33,856 nucleotides of DNA from Myxococcales bacterium (lineage in GTDB: Bacteria; Myxococcota_A; Polyangia; Polyangiales; Polyangiaceae): NCBI GenBank assembly GCA_030590865.1, contig JAUVCD010000008.1:1-33856 (forward strand), written 5' to 3'. Positions 24,178-33,142 of this stretch are shown here, one piece after another (the stretch's first letter is position 1; each line of letters begins with the position of its first letter). The notes beneath the pieces are model-generated. The model saw only the letters and a program-made list of their open reading frames with translations, searched no databases and was not told the origin of the DNA. The position numbers were made by a program, and so were the translations under genes.

Positions 24178-25395
24178 ATGCACATTCCGTCGTGGGATGA
24201 GCTGCTCGGCGGGCAGTTGCTGCCTGGAGACGTCTTGGCCGAGAAGTACCGGCTGGACGAGCTCATTGGGCAGGGGGCGATGGGCTTTGTGATCCGCGCC
24301 CTCCACGTACAGCTCGACGAGCCGGTGGCGGTCAAGTTCCTACTTCCTGAATACGCGGCCAACCAAGAGGCACTAGTGCGCTTCGAGCGCGAGGCGCGCG
24401 CGGCGTTCAAGATCAAGTGTGAGCATGTCACACGGGTGCTCGACGTGGGGCGCGTCGAGGACGGCGCACCCTTTATGGTGATGGAGTTTCTGGAAGGGAT
24501 CGATCTGGGCGATTTGGTTTGCGATTGCACGGTTCTGCCCATCCAAGAGGCGGTGGACTACGTCCTGCAGGCCTGTGAGGCGGTCGCCGAGGCCCACCTA
24601 TTGGGCATCGTCCATCGGGATCTGAAGCCTGAGAATCTGTTCGTCACCACCCGGCGTGACGGGTCAGCCTGCATCAAGGTCCTCGACTTTGGCCTCTCCA
24701 AGGAGCTGCCCCTCAAGACCGGTGAGCGGCAACGGGCGTTGACCAGCACTGAGCAGGTGATGGGGACCGCCCAATACATGTCACCTGAGCAATGGGTGTC
24801 GGCCAGGGATGTGGGCCCGGCCACGGACATCTGGGCGCTCGGCGTCATCTTGTATGAGATCATCACCGGCCACTCGCCATTCTTGCGCGACAAGCTGGCT
24901 CGAGTTTGCGGCGCCGTGCTGAACGATGATCCGCCGCCGCTGACGACCCTGCTGCCCGAGGCTCCGCCAGGGCTGGAGGAGGCACTCCGCAAGTGCATGA
25001 CCAAGGACGTCCAAAAACGCTTCGAGCGGGTCAGCGATTTCAGTGCTGCGCTGGCTCCCTTTGCGTCCCCGGTCGGCAAGGAGCAAGCGGCTCGCATCGG
25101 CCGCGTGGCAGCCCGAGGGAACCCGGCCGAGCTGGCGTTCGGCGAGACCCTCGAATCGACGGCCGCCTCCGAGCTGGTGCCGAGCACCGTTCTCGAGGCC
25201 GCTCACGCCGCTGCCGAGGTCTTTGCGCCCCTCCCGCGGCTCGGCATCCGGCACCCCGATGGCAGTATCGAACGGTGGGCGGACATCATGGAGTCTGCCC
25301 CGGCGATGAGCCCCCGCAAGCCTCTGCTGTGGATGGCGGTTGTACTGGTCGGAGTGTTGGCGGTCTTGGCGGTCGGCTGGTCCGCCCTCGGCTGA
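24178..25395 (+). CDS. Ser/Thr protein kinase with C-terminal membrane anchor
   Basis: The 405-residue protein has a complete kinase domain (about 25-290): GQGAMGFV glycine loop, VAVKFL (Lys53), HRDLKPENL (Asp148), DFGLSK (Asp170), MGTAQYMSPEQ and DIWALGVILYE. A linker follows, then a single C-terminal membrane helix (LLWMAVVLVGVLAVLAVGW, about 383-403) with almost no outer domain. Signal input must therefore come from partners, plausibly the two upstream envelope proteins of the same operon. I start at the ATG at 24178, five bases after AGAGG; the GTG at 24175 is directly adjacent and in frame. Confidence 0.92.
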   Translation: MHIPSWDELLGGQLLPGDVLAEKYRLDELIGQGAMGFVIRALHVQLDEPVAVKFLLPEYAANQEALVRFEREARAAFKIKCEHVTRVLDVGRVEDGAPFMVMEFLEGIDLGDLVCDCTVLPIQEAVDYVLQACEAVAEAHLLGIVHRDLKPENLFVTTRRDGSACIKVLDFGLSKELPLKTGERQRALTSTEQVMGTAQYMSPEQWVSARDVGPATDIWALGVILYEIITGHSPFLRDKLARVCGAVLNDDPPPLTTLLPEAPPGLEEALRKCMTKDVQKRFERVSDFSAALAPFASPVGKEQAARIGRVAARGNPAELAFGETLESTAASELVPSTVLEAAHAAAEVFAPLPRLGIRHPDGSIERWADIMESAPAMSPRKPLLWMAVVLVGVLAVLAVGWSALG

Positions 25396-25469
25396 TTGGC
25401 CTTCCTCTCAGGGCTGTCTGATGGGTGGTGCCAGCTCGAGCGGCCGACGGCGCGCCGGGGTTGCGGCGC

Positions 25470-26666
25470 TCAGGGGATCTCGCGGCACTCGGCCAGCACG
25501 GCGTTGTCGGCCAGGATCTGGGCATCCTCGCCAATGATGAAGGCGCCAGTTTCATCGAGCACGTCGGGCACGACTAGCGCCGTCATCTGCGGATGCTCCT
25601 CGATGGGCTGAAACCCGACGCCGGCCTTCAGGGTGCCCACGTCGACCGGTGAGTCCCCGAGCACCGAGGCAAAAAGGACGAGATCGCTTCGACAGACTCG
25701 GAGACCGGACTGGGATGGGACCTCCGCAACGCTCAACAAGCCCATGATGCCCCCGTCGTCACCTGGCAACTCGTCAGCTTCATCGTCTTCTAGGATGTAG
25801 ATGGTGTCCGCGGGGGTCCATCCAAAGACGACGTCACGAGAACGCTCCCAAACGATCTGGCTGTGGGTGCCGTCGAAGGCCAGCTCGCGGACCCAATCGC
25901 TGTTGGGTTCATCATCGTCATCGATCGCTTCGGGGTCGATCCAGGCGACTACAGCTCCGCTCGCGCTGGTGGCCAGGGGGCTTTTCCGATCGAACCGCAG
26001 GCGTGCAAGGCGGCCGTGGCCCTTGGTGAGCAGCTGTGCGCTGCCGGAGAAGCTGGCGACCTGGAGGGACAGCGCCTGGCAGGGCACCGTCGCCTGCAGC
26101 TTGTCGGCATCCATTCCTCCCTTGAGGGAGTGGGTTACCCGCACGCCATCGGGCGCGTCACCGCGCCACAACAGGTGGGCCGTGGCGAGGGGGATGGCAA
26201 AGCCTTCGAACACGATCGGACGGCGGGGGTGGAGGGGCAGGTCACTGGCGGTCATCACCCCGCGGAGCTCGACGCCGCCGCTGGCAAAGGTGATGGGGAT
26301 CGAATCGGCCGCGGTGCCGGCGGTCAGCTTGACGCTGGCGGTGCCAGCCGAAATGTAAGCGAAGGGTTGGCGCGACGTGGCGGTTCGCAGTGGGCTTCCC
26401 AGGTCATCGTGGCCCAGCGCGCGCCAGGCTGAGGTCTTGAGCGTACAGCTGCGAGCGGCCGCTGCCTGTGGGTTCTGACCGGGCGACTCAGTGGTGGGGT
26501 TGGCGGTGACCTGTACGGTAGGCGGATCGGGCCTGGCGGCGGCGCCAGGCCCCGAGCCGGTGCACGATAGGGCGGTCAGGCAGAGCCCTGCGCCGAACAT
26601 CAGGCCGGTGGGCGGTTCCCTGCGACTCGCCTGGGGCCGGCGCGCCGTTGTGGCTGTGTTTGGCAT
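25470..26666 (-). CDS. Lipoprotein of unknown function
   Basis: The 398-residue protein has an Arg-rich N-terminus, a hydrophobic core and a lipobox-like TALSC (Cys35), then a Pro/Thr-rich spacer and a beta-rich body. Acidic stretches stand out (DPEAIDDDDEPNSD and LEDDEADELPGDDGG) and could bind cations. I recognise no family. It lies between two kinase genes, converging with the 24178 kinase and divergent from the pseudokinase. The frame is open from 26729, but the ATG at 26666, with AAGGA just upstream, gives the better signal peptide. Confidence 0.7.
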   Translation of the reverse strand: MPNTATTARRPQASRREPPTGLMFGAGLCLTALSCTGSGPGAAARPDPPTVQVTANPTTESPGQNPQAAAARSCTLKTSAWRALGHDDLGSPLRTATSRQPFAYISAGTASVKLTAGTAADSIPITFASGGVELRGVMTASDLPLHPRRPIVFEGFAIPLATAHLLWRGDAPDGVRVTHSLKGGMDADKLQATVPCQALSLQVASFSGSAQLLTKGHGRLARLRFDRKSPLATSASGAVVAWIDPEAIDDDDEPNSDWVRELAFDGTHSQIVWERSRDVVFGWTPADTIYILEDDEADELPGDDGGIMGLLSVAEVPSQSGLRVCRSDLVLFASVLGDSPVDVGTLKAGVGFQPIEEHPQMTALVVPDVLDETGAFIIGEDAQILADNAVLAECREIP

Positions 26667-26892
26667 GTCCTTCGCTCTGGGTTCCGTCGGCGCTGAGCGC
26701 GGCGAGCCGCTGCCTGAATGGTCATCCACTCATGGGGCTAGCACGGTCGCAAGGGGCTTCAAGGTGGGCCTTGGCGTGGCTGGCCCCCAGCCGCGCCGCT
26801 GGACGTCATCATCATTGTGACTGAGACGAGATCGCGCGACACTCGACGGCCTCCTGAACTGGCGCCTGACGCCAGTCCAGCTCGACCCGCCC
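26667..26892. other. Divergent intergenic region, no clear feature
   Basis: These 226 bases separate two divergent genes, so both promoters should lie here. The part at 26800-26840 (ggacgtcatcatcattgtgactgagac) is the least GC-rich. I see no convincing -10/-35 pair and no strong inverted repeat. Confidence 0.4.
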
Positions 26893-28761
26893 ATGTCCTC
26901 TGATCGCGAACCAGCTGCCCAGAGCGCTCTGCAGAGCGTTGCGCGAGCCCTCCAGGCCGCCGATGACATGGAGGACGGCTCGCAGATCTTCAAGGTCGAT
27001 GAGGATGGGCAGGAGCGTCTGTACCTGTTGCGGCGTTTTTCCGAGCGGGGCTCGCAACAGCTGCGGGTGAAGCGGGAGATCCGTGAGGCGAAGCTGCTAG
27101 GTCATCCCTCGGCGGCGCCGGTCGTCGACTATTTCGAAGCCGACGGCGTGCAGGTCGTCGTCTTCGAGCATGTGGACAGCCTCCGGCTCGATCAGATCAT
27201 GGCCTACCTCGTCGATGAGGGGGAGCGTCTGGCTGATGCGGCCACCTGGGCGGTGGCGCGGCAGCTGTTCGATGTGCTCGCCGCGGCCCACGAGCTCACC
27301 GGAGCTGATGGTCGGACGCTGCACATGGTCCATGGAACGCTTGGACCGGACCGAATCTACGTCACCTGGGACGGAGACGTGCGAGTCTACGGTATCGGTT
27401 TGTCGTCGTTGTTCGACGACGAACATCGGGACGAAGACGCCCTAGTCTACCAAGCACCGGAGGCGAAAACAGGCGGCCGCCCGGTAGCCCGCGGGGACGT
27501 CTATAGCGCTGCGCTCATCATTTGGGCCCTGTTGACCCATCGCCAACCCGAGGTGGGCGTCGCGCCTGAGACCGTGGCCCGCTTCTGTCCGGAAATGCCC
27601 ACTGAGCTCGCTCGTAGTCTCGACAACGCGCTCCAGAGCTCGCCCCTCCGTCGGACCTTGAGCTGCGGAGCGCTCAAGCACATCATCGCCAGCAACATCG
27701 GCGGGGGCGATCACAGTCCGGAGCTGCAATGGAACATGGATCTGTTTCGCAGCCTGGCGGTCGTCGAGTCGAAGAAGGGACACCTTCTGCACACTGCGCC
27801 GCCGCGACAGGCCATGGCTCCGCCCCTGGTGACTGGCCTCGAGGGAGCGGTTCGGGCAGCCGCCACGGTCGAGCCATCCGGTGGTGCCGAGGATTCGACG
27901 GTCCAGCGGCTGTCAGAATTGTTCGAGGCGCTGCCGGTTGGTGCGGATGCTCCGCCGGCGCCGGCGGGCGAGGAGGAAGACGGCTGGCTGCTCGACGTGG
28001 TTCGGGCGAGCGCAGTGGGACTTGAGCCGACGCTCCCGGAGTCTGAAGCGGAGGCGGTCGTCGAGCCGCCAGCGCCCGAGGAGCCGGTGGAGCCGCCGGT
28101 TCCGGCCCGGTCCAAGCCGCCACCGGAGCCCGTACCGCCGGCCAACCTCGAGGCGTTGCCGGTGCCGCCAGCTCGTGCCGAGGTTGACTCGACCACCGGT
28201 CGGGGCAAGCTCGTCCCGCTGGCCTTGCTAGCGCTGGTGCTGGTCGGCGTTGGGGTGATCTGGCTGCTCGAGCCCTCGCTGCTCGGGCTCGGCACCGATC
28301 CCCTGGCCACCGGGCCTAGCGCCGAGGTGCCCGGCAGGCTCAGCGGCTCGGCGGCAGATAAGTCGGTACCGCAACCATCGCAGCTGCCGTCGACGCAACG
28401 ATCTGCCTCGGCGCCCGCCACCACCTCCTCGGTGGTGCCCTCGGTGGTGAGCGGTAGCGCCACCGCGGATCCGGGCGCTGCGCCGGCTGCCTCCGGGGAT
28501 CTTCCGCCAGTGGTTGACGAGCTGGGCGGTGATGGCTCCGAGCTGTTGTCCTTCGAGGGCTACCTCATCGTGCGCTCAGTCGCTCAGGTCGAGGTCGTCG
28601 TTCACGGCAAGCCACGGGGACCGACCAACAAGAAGCTGAAGACCCATTGCCGGCAGCGCAACGTGCGCTTGCGCGATCCGGCGACAGGTCGGTGGCTCAC
28701 CGCGGGGCTGGCCGTACGAATCGTCTGCATGGCAACCACCACCGTGGTGCTCAACCCCTGA
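26893..28761 (+). CDS. Membrane-anchored Ser/Thr pseudokinase
   Basis: The 622-residue protein has a kinase-like fold (about 30-280) without the catalytic residues. The VAxK lysine is replaced in YLLRRF, HRDLKPxN has become HGTLGPDRI (residues 147-155), DFG has become GIG (167-169) and there is no glycine loop. Structural landmarks remain: the alphaC-like REIREAKLLGH, the APE motif in LVYQAPEAK, and RGDVYSAALIIWALLT. A Pro/Glu-rich linker and one membrane helix (LVPLALLALVLVGVGVIWLL, about 440-460) follow, then a Ser/Thr/Pro stretch and a small outer domain with two Cys. It may act as a scaffold or allosteric partner of nearby kinases. No family name is assigned. Confidence 0.8.
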   Translation: MSSDREPAAQSALQSVARALQAADDMEDGSQIFKVDEDGQERLYLLRRFSERGSQQLRVKREIREAKLLGHPSAAPVVDYFEADGVQVVVFEHVDSLRLDQIMAYLVDEGERLADAATWAVARQLFDVLAAAHELTGADGRTLHMVHGTLGPDRIYVTWDGDVRVYGIGLSSLFDDEHRDEDALVYQAPEAKTGGRPVARGDVYSAALIIWALLTHRQPEVGVAPETVARFCPEMPTELARSLDNALQSSPLRRTLSCGALKHIIASNIGGGDHSPELQWNMDLFRSLAVVESKKGHLLHTAPPRQAMAPPLVTGLEGAVRAAATVEPSGGAEDSTVQRLSELFEALPVGADAPPAPAGEEEDGWLLDVVRASAVGLEPTLPESEAEAVVEPPAPEEPVEPPVPARSKPPPEPVPPANLEALPVPPARAEVDSTTGRGKLVPLALLALVLVGVGVIWLLEPSLLGLGTDPLATGPSAEVPGRLSGSAADKSVPQPSQLPSTQRSASAPATTSSVVPSVVSGSATADPGAAPAASGDLPPVVDELGGDGSELLSFEGYLIVRSVAQVEVVVHGKPRGPTNKKLKTHCRQRNVRLRDPATGRWLTAGLAVRIVCMATTTVVLNP

Positions 28762-28836
28762 TGAGTGGTTGCGCCCAGACTGCGCTCGTTTTGGTCTCAA
28801 CAATCTCCCTGCCATGGGCCAGCGGGAGCGGTTGGG

Positions 28837-29805
28837 TCACATCACTGGTGGTGGCGGCCGGCTCGGGGTCGCGACGCCGAGCACGTCCCGCGCCTCGTTG
28901 ACCGCCCGGGCTAGCAGCTTGGCGTCCGTGTGCACCGGGCTGCGGCGAAGCAGCTGGGTGAGCGAGCGCTGCATGGCGGCGGCGGTGTCGTAGCGAGCCG
29001 CAGGGTCGCGGGCGAGGGAGGTGTGGACCGTGTCGACCAGCTCAGCGGGAAGGTCTGGACGAAGCTCTGCCAGGGCCGGGATTTCAGCGTCCCGTGCCGC
29101 CAAGAAGATCATGGCATTGGTGTCGCCCTGAAAGAGCTTCTGACCGGTGAGGGCCTGCCACATGGTCACGCCGAGGGCATAGAGGTCTGATTGCACCGAG
29201 GCCTCCGCGCCGTGGGTCAGCTCCGGCGCCAGGTAGGCCATTTTGCCCTTGATGATGTCTGGATCGGTCAGCCGCGCGCGGTCCATGGCCCGGGCCAGTC
29301 CAAAGTCGGACAGCTTCACGATGCCGTTGACGCCAATCAGGATGTTCGGTGGGGTGACGTCCCGGTGGATGACCGGGGCCGAACGGCCGTCCTGATCGAG
29401 GCGCTCATGGGCCGCGCCGAGCGCTTTGAGTGACTCGATGGCAATGGCCGCCACGACGGGCCAGAGGGCGATCAAATCCTGTTGGTCGTAGGCGTCCAAA
29501 AGGCTCGCGAGGTTGAGCCCTTCCACCCATTCCATCACTAGGAAGTACGACCCCCGCTCGTAGCCGAAGTCGTAGATTTGCACGATGTTGGGGTGCATCA
29601 GTTGGGCACAGACCCGTGCCTCTTCGATGAACATCCGAACGAACGCCTCTTTCGAGGCGTAGCTCGGCAGGATTCGTTTGAGGCCCACGGGACGAGCGAA
29701 GCCGGCAGCCCCACGCTGCTCGGCGCGCCAAACTTCGGCCATGCCGCCTGTCCCGGCGAGCTCGCGCAGCTCGTATCGTTCAGCAAACAGTGGCTTGTCG
29801 TTCAT
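28837..29805 (-). CDS. Soluble Ser/Thr protein kinase
   Basis: The 322-residue protein is essentially only a kinase domain: AGTGGMAEVW glycine loop, VGLKRIL lysine, VIHRDVTPPNIL, LSDFGLARAM, KMAYLAPEL and SDLYALGVTMWQAL. The short Pro-rich tail (SRPPPPVM) has no membrane helix, so it is cytoplasmic. HRDVTPPN, in place of HRDLKPEN, is a variant seen in many myxobacterial kinases; the catalytic Asp and Asn are kept. The frame is open from 29895, but the kinase-like sequence starts after the ATG at 29805. It converges with the pseudokinase gene, 75 bases away. Confidence 0.92.
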   Translation of the reverse strand: MNDKPLFAERYELRELAGTGGMAEVWRAEQRGAAGFARPVGLKRILPSYASKEAFVRMFIEEARVCAQLMHPNIVQIYDFGYERGSYFLVMEWVEGLNLASLLDAYDQQDLIALWPVVAAIAIESLKALGAAHERLDQDGRSAPVIHRDVTPPNILIGVNGIVKLSDFGLARAMDRARLTDPDIIKGKMAYLAPELTHGAEASVQSDLYALGVTMWQALTGQKLFQGDTNAMIFLAARDAEIPALAELRPDLPAELVDTVHTSLARDPAARYDTAAAMQRSLTQLLRRSPVHTDAKLLARAVNEARDVLGVATPSRPPPPVM

Positions 29806-29999
29806 GGTGTGGCGCCCCGGTGCCCTCGTGCTGGGAACGAGCTGCACCGAGGTTTGTACGACGGACCGCCGTTCGCCGACAAGAGGCGCGTGCACAGAGC
29901 CCCATCCCTCGTCCTAGCAGCGGCCCACAAACGGGACGAGGCCCGCACCGTAGCGCGGGCCTCTGGCCGGTGGCCCGTCGGCCCGGTCTCCGAGTCTCT

Positions 30000-31277
30000 C
30001 TAGTAGCCTGGCGGCAGCATCACGTTGTTGAGCGGGTTGGTCGTGCTGGTGCAGTTCTCCACGGTCGGGTGGTCCTCTGACGGGCACCAGGCGATGGGGC
30101 CATTGAGGTAGTCCATGTAGAGGTCGTGGTAGCCCGGGTAGCCCGGGGCAAACTCGCGGTCCGGCCTCAGCGCGCCCCATGAGTTCTTGATCCGCAGGAA
30201 CTGAATCTCAGTTGATGGCAACAGTAGCGCCTCGAGCTTGGCAGCGTCTTCGGGGTCATTGGGGTCGAGGGTCTCGCCAGCCTTGAGCAGACCAAACTCC
30301 TCGGTGACGGCCTGATAATCCTCGAGGACCGTCATGTGCCCGCCCTGGTGTCCGGCCACGCCGGCGTTTTCCAGGGTCGTCATGTTGAATGAGCCTTGCA
30401 GGTCGCCTTCGTCGTTTTCCAGCGCGTTGAAGTCGACATCCCAGGTGATGACCACCGGCTGGGCGTCGTGCAGGGCGCGCTGGATCCGGGCGAGGTAGTC
30501 GCGCTGCTTGGTCGCCAAGTCGCCGGACCAGTCACTGGTCGGGTAGCTCGCGGTCTGCCACTCGCTGATGGCCTCAGTGAGGTCGGTCGTCTTGAGCTCC
30601 ACGTTGTCGCCGTTGCGCACCGTGTACTGCACCTCGAAGTCGGTGGCCCGGATGATGGCCGTGCCGTCGGCGGCTTCGGGGGTATTCTGCAGGTTGCCGC
30701 TGCCGTCGGTCCCGAAAGCCTGGTCGAGCTGGCCGCGGACCTCGTCGCTGAGACCCCAGGCCTCATCCATCACTTGGCGCAGCAGCACGCCGTCTTGGCG
30801 CGCTGATCGTTCCTTCAGTCGGCCGTTGGCGAGCTCGGCGTTGAGCTTGTCCAGTGCCGCATCTTGGCGAGACGACATTTCGGAGGTGGCGTCCTCGGCG
30901 ACGAAATCGGTCTCCCACATCAAGCCGCGGTCCTTGGCAAGGCTGTTGGACGTCCACTGGTTGCCGCCGGTGGAGATCTCGTCGCTCCAGCCACCTTCGA
31001 TTTGGTCGAACCAGTGCCAGTAGGTCCAATAGGACTGGGACACGTCGAAGAATTCACCGGTGGCGGCCAGGTGCATCGACTCGACCCATGAAGCCTGGGC
31101 ATAGAGCCAGCAGTTGCCGATGGACTGACGCTCGACGTCAGTGTGAGGCACGTCGGTGATGTCGTCAGAACCCTGGCCGACGTCATCGACGATGCAGCCA
31201 GTGAAAAATGCCGGGGTGGCCGCCAGGAAAGAGGCGACTGCGAGAGAACGAAGCGATCGAGGGCTCAACATGGTCAT
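30000..31277 (-). CDS. Papain-like (C1 family) cysteine peptidase lipoprotein
   Basis: The 425-residue protein has a lipoprotein signal (FFTGC, Cys28). The papain-type active-site pattern is present: oxyanion Gln51 and nucleophile Cys56 in QSIGNCWLYAQASW, His314 in HQGGHMTVLEDY, and Asn365 with Trp367 in IKNSWG. Cys-Trp-Leu-(Tyr/Phe)-Ala is closest to the C1B (bleomycin hydrolase) side of the family. A roughly 200-residue insertion rich in Asp/Glu lies between Cys and His. It is predicted to act outside the cytoplasmic membrane, but the substrate is unknown and no separate propeptide is obvious. AGGAG lies nine bases before a second ATG (31271) and three before the first (31277), so the true start may be 31271. 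Confidence 0.8.
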   Translation of the reverse strand: MTMLSPRSLRSLAVASFLAATPAFFTGCIVDDVGQGSDDITDVPHTDVERQSIGNCWLYAQASWVESMHLAATGEFFDVSQSYWTYWHWFDQIEGGWSDEISTGGNQWTSNSLAKDRGLMWETDFVAEDATSEMSSRQDAALDKLNAELANGRLKERSARQDGVLLRQVMDEAWGLSDEVRGQLDQAFGTDGSGNLQNTPEAADGTAIIRATDFEVQYTVRNGDNVELKTTDLTEAISEWQTASYPTSDWSGDLATKQRDYLARIQRALHDAQPVVITWDVDFNALENDEGDLQGSFNMTTLENAGVAGHQGGHMTVLEDYQAVTEEFGLLKAGETLDPNDPEDAAKLEALLLPSTEIQFLRIKNSWGALRPDREFAPGYPGYHDLYMDYLNGPIAWCPSEDHPTVENCTSTTNPLNNVMLPPGY

Positions 31278-31314
31278 GTACTCCTGGGTGCTCCTTCGTA
31301 CGTCTTATGAACAC

Positions 31315-31343
31315 ATTACCATGAAATGTAGGTGTGTTGTCTA
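31315..31343 (-). promoter_or_regulatory. Candidate promoter of the peptidase gene
   Basis: On the minus strand, TAGACA (31338-31343) and GGTAAT (31315-31320) are separated by exactly 17 bases, a sigma70-like arrangement in the most AT-rich part of the 31278-31527 gap. A short inverted repeat, TGTGT-TGTCT-ACACA (31333-31347), overlaps the -35 and could be an operator. A 10-bp palindrome, TAAAGCTTTA, lies at 31511-31520 just past the stop of the PPK2 gene. Confidence 0.35.
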
Positions 31344-31527
31344 CACATTTCTTGGCCAGGCTGATGATCTCTGGTATCGGCCTCCTCCGGTCCTTGCAGC
31401 TCGGCGGGCGCGGCCTGTCCGCAACGGTCCCGTTGCGACGTCTCGGTGATGTCGAGCCCACGCCGCCGTCGGTTCATCCCGCCCCGGGCCCTGCCCATTG
31501 GGTCACAGGATAAAGCTTTACATTCGG

Positions 31528-33006
<1,479 letters not shown>

Positions 33007-33142
33007 TTCCCCGTCTACCTTCCCTGGTGATGCGGCCGAGCCTCGCCGGCTCCCCCTGCAAGTGGCGACAATCGCAGACTTTGCTTCGCGGCGCTACCCT
33101 GGCGGACCGGTGGCCCCGTAGCGGCGGCAGCTGGAGCCCCGG

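Noticed and set aside
23134-24306. Minus-strand open frame of 390 codons opposite the Cys-repeat protein and lipoprotein
   Set aside because: His/Arg/Leu-rich shadow spanning two supported plus-strand genes.
31511-31520. TAAAGCTTTA palindrome as a terminator of the PPK2 gene
   Set aside because: No GC stem or T-tract; too short to act as an intrinsic terminator. It is only mentioned as a minor sequence feature.
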